From contig NC_135022.1 of assembly GCF_051020955.1 (NCBI RefSeq), forward strand, positions 12,388,966 through 12,452,965: a DNA stretch of 64,000 nucleotides, written 5' to 3'. Of this stretch, positions 56,513 through 64,000 are shown in pieces. The notes below the pieces were generated by a model. The model worked only from the letters and a program-made list of their open reading frames with translations. It had not been told where the DNA came from and made no database searches. Made by a program: the position numbers and the translations under genes. Each line of letters begins with the position of its first letter. The stretch's first letter is position 1. Source of the DNA: Megalopta genalis (taxonomy: Eukaryota > Arthropoda > Insecta > Hymenoptera > Halictidae).

Positions 56513-59287
56513 TCGTCCTCCATCCCTGCCTCGGTGAATGAAGCTGAGTCGCGTGGCGCCTGGTGACGTCACAACCTGTTGCTACCTGTTTCTCTCCTTC
56601 TCCCTTTATTCCCTTCGCCCTCCTATCTGCTCCTTATCGGAGCAGCCTCGGTGTCGCGGCGCGCACCGGCGATCCTCTCGCTGCTGCCGCCCCGCGGCTC
56701 TTCGACGTCGGTTTCCGGAGAGACGCCGCCATTTTCCAGCCCAATTACGAATTCCGATACTAGAATCATTCCCGTCGTTCTTCTTCCATTCATTCGGCCG
56801 GCCGAGAAAAGTTCGCGCCGATCTCTGGCTCGCTTCTCTTTCGCCCGCCGAGATAACTCTCCGAGAACTGGCGAACGGGCAAGTGCAAGGACGCGCGAGT
56901 CCACCTGTCCGATACACGCCGGCTTCGAGAAAATCGGAAGCAACGAAGCCACGATTCCTTCGGTATTATTTATTTATTTTATTTGTTGGTCTATTGGTCG
57001 GGTTACAGAGTATTGGATTATTTTCTCTCTTTTGAATACTCAGAAGTTTTTCCTTCTAGCATATAAGTTACAAAAACGAATCGACGCCGAGAGTCTCGCC
57101 AGAGTACCATTAGATAAACAATGATTTCATACGTATATAGAACAGAGTGCTCTTTGTCTTTAGGTGACGTTTTTGGTTTCGTTTTTGTGAATAGTCTTCA
57201 GTCTCCTGGAGCAATCAGGAGAGTAAAGACGGTCCTTCCTCGTACATCAAATTAATAAACTAAAAGGGATAAGTTTAATTCACTGCGTTTTACTTTTATT
57301 TATCTACCCATTTCCAATACAGAGACCCATTGAACAATATAAATGGTACTGTACAAATGGATATAAATATATATGTACGATATAAAAACTTTTAGTTATC
57401 TATATCTAGGAATTGTATTGTTTATCTCGCAATTGCACCACGACTACGATTCACTGATTCTTATTCAATGAATAAATGTTCTCTTATACGAGTCCAGAAA
57501 AATCATTGCAGGTTTATGTACGTTTTCTGAATTTTAATGCTCCGTCTCATGTTGCGAGATTCAGTTCGACTGACACGTTTTACAGGGCAAATGCATTCAT
57601 TAACAACAATACCGTCAAGATTGGCATATATGTCCTTACAAACTATTTACCTGATTCATTGATTCTCGGTCATTCGACATAAGCTAAGCTTTCGTTTTTG
57701 TTACTGCAAAAATGGATGTTTACCCGTATATACAAATGAAACAAACGTCATCTAATTACACAATTTACACAAATTCCATGAAGTAAACTGCTGTTCCGGA
57801 ACAATAAAAAGACTAATAGATCTACAAGCAGAATCTCTAAAAATTTGTTTTGAAAAATTAATTAAATAACGCTGAGAACTGTTAGAATCATCGTCAATTG
57901 TATTGTCGTTAAAATGGTACGTCGTCCGAGAGTTAAATATACGATCTTCCGACTGAAATACTTGTTCGCAGCAAAATATTAATTTAGATTAGGCTACACA
58001 TTAGAGAGCGAAATGACAGAACTGTTCTAACGATAAAAAAAAAAGATTCGGAATACAGAGCGATCGGGACCTTCGGAGCTCTCGTTTAGGAGACGCAGGA
58101 CTCAAAAGAAAATTCCATTTCCCGTAGTACATATTTCGAAACAGAAGGGTGCCCGACGGCTCGCCCGACAAAAGGGTGACCGAATCGATCCTGTTCGAGC
58201 AGGACCTCGCAAAGGTTCGGGCGAAGGATCTCGAGTCCGGCGGGACTTTCTCCGCGGTTATCCCTCCTCGCGACTCTAGACCAGCTTCGACTCGCGGCTC
58301 AATTCCGCGAAATGAATGGGAGAGCCTATCTGAAAGAACGACTCTATGAATGGAAGTGCACCGGTGCTAGATCGGAACTGAATCGAGCGGCGGTTTCATT
58401 CAAGGTAACGCGCGTGTCGCGGCTTTCAAGGATCCTCGGGGCACGACCGAGGCGGATCCCTGCTTTACCGGTGGCGGGTACTCGTCGACGCGTTGTCGCG
58501 CCACCTGCGAGAAAACGGTCGAAGCGTGTCGGACGTTCGAACGAACGGGGACCGTCAGAGGTAGACACTGGCCGGTTTCGATGTTCGCGGGCGCATAGAT
58601 CCGCGACGCCGGGGCGACACGCGGCTGCATTTTTCACGAGCTAAACTATCTTTAAATCCCGCTGAATAAGGCATCGAAGAGAAAGGTTCGTTTCTATCGA
58701 ACGCCTCCGACCGATGCCCCTGGCAACTGCAACGACTATTTAAGGCGAACGGTCGCCGCGACGCCGAAGCGTTCTCTCGCTCGCGATCCCGCCGATCGGC
58801 GGCGATCGGGCGTCGATCGCTTATCGGCCGACAACGATCTACCGAGAAGGAGATCTCGTTCCTCGAATCGAATTGCGTAACGAGTAATAAACACGCGCGC
58901 GAGAACCGAGTGGGATTTTTCGGGGCGAACTGGAACGAAACGGAGCCGAGCCGAGCCGAGCCGAACCGATCGATCGATCCACCGGCGTGTCTCTCGCCGC
59001 GGATGAATCGAACCGGCGGACAACACCGCGCTGAATCGACCGCTTTAAGAATTCACGGCAAACCGAGAATAGATTTATCGATGCGCCGGATTACTCGGTT
59101 CGAAGAACCAGCCACCGCGCATTAAATTAGTCGAGTGGCAGCTGTCACTTGCCGACAGTACAATAACCGCGCTCCTAGAGAGCTCCGTCAATTATTAAGC
59201 GAACAAGGTAAACGGCCAACCGTCGCCTGAAAATAAGCGACGGAGGTCGTGATACTATCGTTATCAAGCTCGCCGATGCCTACAAGA
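56513..59287. other. Mixed DNA, no recognisable gene
   Basis: GC-rich to 56960, AT-rich 56960-58080, GC-rich 58080-59290. The AT-rich part holds a diverged single copy of the 34371 repeat at about 57630-57740. Frames up to 181 codons in the GC-rich parts lack recognisable domains. Short GAGCC-type tandem repeats lie at about 58952-58975. Confidence 0.45.
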
Positions 59288-59657
59288 ACCGTGAATTCTC
59301 GCGAGACGAGATATTCTAGCGGCAAAGTCTCCACAAAATCAAACGCAATTTTTTCATCCCCCGTTTCTAGTATCCTACCTTGAAATTGTTTATCGTGTCA
59401 ACGGGGTGGACAATTTGTTACAAAGAACCTCGCAATAGCGTCATTAACGATAGTAGTAGCAATAGGAGGATGAATAATGGGATGTAATAGTAAGAATAAT
59501 GAGAACAATAATATGGTAATAACAATGACTATTGGGGCGGCTATCTTGGAAAATTTCCATCTGAATGCTTCAATGTTTCGTCTTACATCTATAGAATTTC
59601 TAAAGTTTCGAATGCTTAGAAATAAACATGGGCGACGTACTAGCTTTAACCGTACAT
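59288..59657. repeat. Dispersed repeat E, copy 2
   Basis: Reverse complement of 20668-21118 without the expanded (ATT)n tract. Shared phrases include GAATTCTCGCGAGACG, ACGCAATTTTTTCATCCCCC and AACATGGGCGACGTACTAGC (last with small differences). Confidence 0.85.
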
Positions 59658-59666
59658 TTATGAATG

Positions 59667-60260
59667 TTAACGTGTTGAATGCCACGGGGGTCACCGGTGA
59701 CCGGCACTTAACTTGGCGGCGACGCCATGGGGGCCATCGGTAATCGGCGCTCCCAAATTGATAGGAATATATATAATTTAAAACAAATGTCAATATCTAA
59801 AATTTCGTATTATTAACATGGTGGCCACCGGTGACCGGCGCGCCCAAATTGATATATATATAATTTAAAACAAATGTCAATATCTAAAATTTTGTATTAT
59901 TGCCATGGGGGCCAACGGTGACCGGCGCGCCCAAATTGATAGGAATATATATAATTTAAAACAAATGTCAATATCTAAAATTTTGTATTATTACCATGGT
60001 GGCCATCGGTGACCGGCGCGCCCAAATTGATAGGGATATATATAATTTAAAACAAATGTCAATATCTAAAATTTCGTATTATTACCATCGTCGATTCGAA
60101 CAGTGACCCCCGTCGCAATTAACATGTCGAACATGGTTATACACTGTAACTTATCTATTGCAGATAATATTTCAACGTTATATGTATCACATAAAAGAGA
60201 AAATTCATCGTGGCGCCACGGACAATTTCTGTGAAACCGGCGTGACATTCAACGTGTTAA
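59667..60260. mobile_element. TTAA-bounded MITE with internal ~91-bp tandem repeat, 594 bp
   Basis: Starts TTAACGTGTTGAATGCCACG and ends CGTGACATTCAACGTGTTAA, strong inverted ends at TTAA. The interior has four units beginning near GGCCACCGGTGACCGGCGCG, with the anchor CCCAAATT at 59752, 59843, 59930 and 60021 (spacings 91, 87, 91). No gene. Confidence 0.9.
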
Positions 60261-60982
60261 TAATATGTACCCTGTCATTGATTTTCTTACTCGTTCGTCG
60301 CTTCCATTTAAAGACATTCACACGTTCTCGTAATTACAAGTTTCTCCTTAATTTGTTAATCTCCCCTACGTATATATTTGCCCGACGTATCAACAAGATA
60401 AATAAATAAATAAATAAATAACATCAAGTATTTAAGGATGGTCGCAAACAATATCGACTGACAGAATGATTAAACGACGAGAAAGAATGACGAGAGAAGT
60501 TGAGAGAATGGCAACAGCGATTGACATTGATGTATAAGCGATCTCGCAACGAGATACATTTGCGGCTGTCAAAAAATCTAAAGACCGTGCTCGCTGGAGA
60601 AATGGCGAGGATCGAAGGAAAGGAGCATTCACGAGAAGAATGACTTGTCTCGAGAGTCGCCGGCCGTGCGGAGACTTCAACGGAGATTCTCGCCTGAGAA
60701 CGCAGGGTGTTTCTGGGAGCGGCGTGCAGGCTCCGGCCAGAGCAATTTGAAAATCTTCAAATTTCTTCTCTCGGACGCAGCATCTGTCCGAGCGAGAAGG
60801 AGGAGGAGGAAGAGTGGGGGCTAAAAGGGGGTCCGAGGGAAGAGGAGGCGAAGCGGGGAAAGAGGAGGCGGCGGAGGGTTTGTTTGAAACTGTAAATCGT
60901 CGTCTCCGGGGATCGAGGACGTGAGAACTGTATCTGCGTCTGGTCGCCGGTAAGTAAGCAAACCGGGCCGAAGGAGAGACGG
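60261..60982. other. AT-rich then GC-rich DNA, no recognisable gene
   Basis: Short (AAAT)n at 60395-60420. Minus-strand frames from 60432 run into the following GA tract and are unsupported. Confidence 0.45.
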
Positions 60983-61031
60983 AGAGAGAGGGAGAGGGAG
61001 AGAGAGAGGGAGAGAGATAGTGAGAGACAGC
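60983..61031. repeat. (GA)n microsatellite
   Basis: GA and GGGA units, about 50 bp. Confidence 0.93.
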
Positions 61032-61546
61032 GAGAGAGCCTCGTGGAGGAGAACGAGAAGACTGGCGCGGCGAGGTGACGCGTGGAGGAGAAAGGGGAGG
61101 TTTCTCGACCGCACGTACAGCTGCGGTTACGCATTTCGCGCAATGCTGCGTGCACTGCCTCGCCTTGCCTCGCTTCGTCTCGCCTCGTCTCTCGCCTCGC
61201 CAGCGAGAGAACGGTCCACGCCTGAGATCGATTCCCATCGATGATAAACGCCCGTTTCGTTCGAGTGAGAACTAACACGAAAAACCTCGTCGCTCGAGTA
61301 TAATTACGCGGGAAGGTATTTCCAGGCACCGGTTACCCTTGCTTTCTTCCCGAGATAATTATCCAGCATACACTTGTTCGTGCGATCCTTCTCCGAAGAT
61401 TAATCCCTCCGCTCCGGAAAGCCTAAAAATTTCTTCAACCTCTGTACCATCCTCGGGATAGCAATTATTCGTTATATTTTGTTGCGTCTTGTTCCCCTTT
61501 AAAATTATTAATGGTAACACAGCCGGTCCGACAGTGTTGTTTTATA
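61032..61546. other. GC-rich DNA, no recognisable gene
   Basis: Contains a CTCGCCTCGT-type short repeat near 61165-61200. No domain recognised. Confidence 0.45.
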
Positions 61547-61801
61547 TTAACCCTTTGCACTCGAGACTATTTTAACTCCAACCTCAAGTCATTTGTTTCT
61601 ATCTTATAGTGTATCCAATTTGGTGTGATTGTTTTTATTCGATACAGGTGAAATATCGAACGTGTATATGTTTATAGACGATTTTTATTATTCGACAGTT
61701 TAGCGGATACAGACAAATTTAATAATGCGAAGATTTTTTTGAAAATAGTGCAGCAATTTTTGGCATCGCCTCAGAGTCGCCATTCGAGTGCAGAGGGTTA
61801 A
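61547..61801. mobile_element. TTAA-bounded MITE, CCCTTTGCACTCGA family, 255 bp
   Basis: Starts TTAACCCTTTGCACTCGAG and ends TTCGAGTGCAGAGGGTTAA, near-perfect inverted repeats with TTAA at both edges. Subterminal TCAGAGTCGCCA is shared with the copies at 8160 and 55945. Confidence 0.9.
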
Positions 61802-62477
61802 CTTACATGCTCTGTCGAGACTTTCAACATTTTTCAATTTTTCGACAATAACCTTGACATAACCAATTCGACATACTAGTTTGTGGCTTGTCTAATGCTG
61901 ACCTAGTAAGTAGAATTTTCAGTTTTGTCAAAGCTGCAACTTATTTGGTACTTCCTTCTGAAATTCCTTGCTTTAAAAACCGAGTCTACAATCTGTGAGT
62001 AACTCTGTATTTTAACATCTAACTTATCTTGTACGGTGCGTAGCTTTGTAGTGTTCTATTACATAACTTTCTTCTTCTGTAAATTTTGTTGTACATCGCA
62101 TCTAAATAAATGTCTTCCTATATTGTATTCTAATGGGTAAAAACCTATTATTTATTTATTATTTTTATTTATTATTACCTGCATAATAAATAAATAAATA
62201 AACCACCACATTATCTCGGATCTACTTTTGTCGCGTACAAAGTGCTAAATGGAACAGTCTCGTGCCCTACTATTCTATCGAGATTTAATTTAAATCAATA
62301 GCTTTCAGCTTCTCGCGGAAGGATTTCACCGAACTCTGTATGGCCGATTTGACACTTCAAATCGTGTCTTCGTGAACGTCAATAATTTTAAAGATTCGAT
62401 TGGTTTCTCTTCTTCACTTGAATATTGCAAACTCGACCTCGTTAATTATTTTGCATCATTGCGAGAAATCTCACATA
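61802..62477. other. AT-rich DNA, no gene seen
   Basis: Inverted AATAAATAAATAAATAAAC / TTATTTATTATTTTTATTTA at about 62147-62202. No coding signal. Confidence 0.5.
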
Positions 62478-62735
62478 TTAGGATTATGATTACCAGACCG
62501 CGGATTTTTATGCAAAATAAAAACTATTAATTACCAGATTCAGGAGTTACGTAGACATTAATTTCTTTGCTTAATAACTTCAATAGGTTGACAGTGATGC
62601 AACGGTATTTTGAAACTCTTCGAATGTTTTCACAGTTTTGCATTTCGTTTTTTTTTTGCATTTTTGCGTTTTTTTGCATTTCGTTCCGATTTTTCTTATA
62701 ATTGCACAAAACCCGCGGTCCAATGATTATCATTG
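62478..62735. mobile_element. Candidate element with CCGCGGATTTT/TGCAAAA inverted ends
   Basis: GATTACCAGACCGCGGATTT then TTATGCAAAA at the left is mirrored by GCACAAAACCCGCGGTCCAA then TGATTATCAT at the right, imperfect inverted repeats about 35 bp long. The left-end motif recurs singly in the window (near 11208, 18134, 30565, 31596) and in every unit of the 116-bp satellite. The family is not recognised. Confidence 0.5.
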
Positions 62736-63289
62736 TATTGGGTTGTCCGGAAAGTTTGTGCCGCTTTTTAAATATTGGAGCCAAGCTTCACAGTATGATC
62801 GTGGATGGTTGATTTTGATTAATTTAGCATTCCTGCTAATTGACGTAACGATGAGCGTGGGCTATTCTCGATTTCTGTTCTAATCATATCTTCGTCTGTG
62901 GTGGACGGCCTACCTGGGCGTTTTTGATCTTCAAGGTCGAAATTTCCAGCTTTAAACCGAGCAAACCACTTCCGCACAGTTCTTTCGGCTACAGCATCCT
63001 CGCCATAAACAGCGTATATCTTATTTGCCGCTTGTGTGGCATTTTTGCCCTTTCGGAAAAAGAAAAGCATCAAATGCCTGTAATGCACTCTATTTGCCAC
63101 CATATTCTAAGGCGTACAAAACCGATAAAAATTAACGAATCGTAACCAAGCTTTTCTCCAAATATGGCTGAAGTTATCTCTTTTAGAATATGTACACGTG
63201 TCATTTGTTTTCAATAATTGTGATATATTCGGTCAGGTCTCTCACGCTACCTACCGAAAATCGGCACGAACTTTCCGGACAACCCAATA
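62736..63289 (-). mobile_element. Internally deleted mariner element, third subfamily, 554 bp
   Basis: Inverted termini TATTGGGTTGTCCGGAAAGT and ACTTTCCGGACAACCCAATA-like sequence lie at TA. It keeps the 5' leader and N-terminal transposase region on the minus strand and has lost the rest. It is the opposite type of deletion to the elements at 25.5 and 50.5 kb. Confidence 0.92.
62819..63103 (-). pseudogene. mariner transposase N-terminal fragment (helix-turn-helix part)
   Basis: Starts at an ATG (63103) and reads MVANRVHYRHLMLFFFRKGK, then NATQAANKIYAVYGEDAVAE, RTVRKWFARFKAGNFDLEDQ and KRPGRPSTTDED, ending SLRQLAGMLN then stop. This is the N-terminal paired helix-turn-helix region that binds the terminal repeats, including the GRP linker motif. 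At 94 residues it is far shorter than the roughly 345 of a full enzyme, with all three catalytic Asp missing. The frame is intact, so a terminal-repeat-binding repressor peptide is conceivable but unproven. Confidence 0.93.
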
Positions 63290-64000
63290 CTAAGATCTCG
63301 CACCCGTAAATTTAATAAATGATAATAACGATAATAAATGAATAAATAAGCATGCAATAGCAACAACGATCGACGAAACGTCGAGGCCCCTAGGCCGCTC
63401 CCAAGACGACCTTCGTTCGCAATAGCTTTCCCTAAGAGCAAGACTTGATTGCGTTACCGATAATTCGTTTTCGTCCGCTGATTTTCCAGCGAGGGAGGCA
63501 GCTCCTCGAGCGACCGAGACCACAGAGGACAGCTCGAACTTTCCGTGGAATTTCTATGGACCGTGGAAGCGCGATCGGGTGTCCGAGCGGCGAGTAATCT
63601 CTAAAAATGGCGAACGATATCGGAGCGAAGCGTGGGACCGGTCGGCGCGGCCCATCGGTTCACGTTTCCCTTCCACGATCGTTCGGCGAGCGTGCGCACC
63701 CTCTCCCATCGTCCAGAACTCGTCCCCACGGTCCCATAACGTATTCTCATGCACTCGTCGGGCTTCGACCGCATTTTTTTCACCGTTTTCCCATCCCGTC
63801 GCAGTGTCCCGTCGCGGCGTTCCTCTCAGTCCTCTCTGATTTTCAGCGAAGCCTTTGATCTCGAGCGATTCGAGGGCTCGCGGCTCGTAAACAGAATTAA
63901 CTGCCTCCCAACTACGAATCTACACCCTCGCGACATCTTCGCCCGTTCTCGAGACCGGCCTCGCTCGCCTCATACCGATCTTCGTCGGCTTGGACACTTT
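63290..64000. other. Mixed to GC-rich DNA, no recognisable gene
   Basis: Overlapping frames of 60-86 codons on both strands from 63550 onward, none recognisable. A gene could continue beyond the window edge but I see no evidence for it. Confidence 0.45.

Noticed and set aside
1..64000. tRNA and rRNA genes
   Set aside because: Looked for GGTTCGANNCC-type B boxes with paired acceptor stems on both strands and for conserved rRNA segments by eye. None was convincing.

Overview
The window looks like a gene-poor piece of an insect nuclear genome, most likely hymenopteran (ant or bee). This rests on the kinds of repeat present, the alternation of very AT-rich and CpG-rich GC-rich blocks, the abundant (GA)n/(CT)n tracts and several decayed mariner elements; the taxon is an inference. 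I found no complete host protein-coding gene, no tRNA and no rRNA. The many open frames of 60-265 codons lie in low-complexity or GC-rich DNA and look like chance or repeat-derived frames. The only recognisable coding sequence is from broken mariner transposases. One weak 5' coding-exon candidate (49182-49312) is listed.

Layout. 0-9 kb: AT-rich DNA with TTAA-bounded MITEs at 1564-1892 and 5191-5785, and at 8186-8720 a copy of the element carrying the palindrome GACGAGTATACTCGTC. 9.9-10.9 kb: seven-copy 116-bp satellite next to a palindromic MITE (family B). 12-14 kb: GA tract, T-rich minisatellite, and a segment dense in predicted hairpins (13533-14033). 14.7-20 kb: mariner remnants, a hairpin MITE, a second copy of the nested MITE and AT-rich DNA. 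20-24 kb: dense repeats (dispersed repeat E, a Tc1-type fold-back element, family A and B palindromic MITEs). 25.3-26.1 kb: internally deleted mariner. 27.9-33.9 kb and 36-44 kb: mostly GC-rich unique-looking DNA with GA/CT and GAA/CTT tracts. 44.9-48.8 kb: family B MITE, a 322-bp tandem duplication of the GACGAGTATACTCGTC element, and a 10-copy 44-bp array of the same palindrome. 50.5-51.6 kb: second copy of the internally deleted mariner with the same deletion junction, plus a tiny mariner-type MITE. 52.5-64 kb: family A MITE, four TTAA MITEs (two with internal tandem repeats), a second copy of repeat E and another internally deleted mariner.

The coherent theme is non-autonomous DNA transposons. 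At least nine TTAA-bounded elements (piggyBac-like by target site and CCCTT or CACT ends), six copies or part copies of one palindromic family (A), about eight of a second (B), fold-back elements and mariner deletion derivatives make up most of the identifiable sequence. Several have generated satellites or minisatellites. No functional autonomous transposase is present, so mobilisation would have had to come from elsewhere in the genome.
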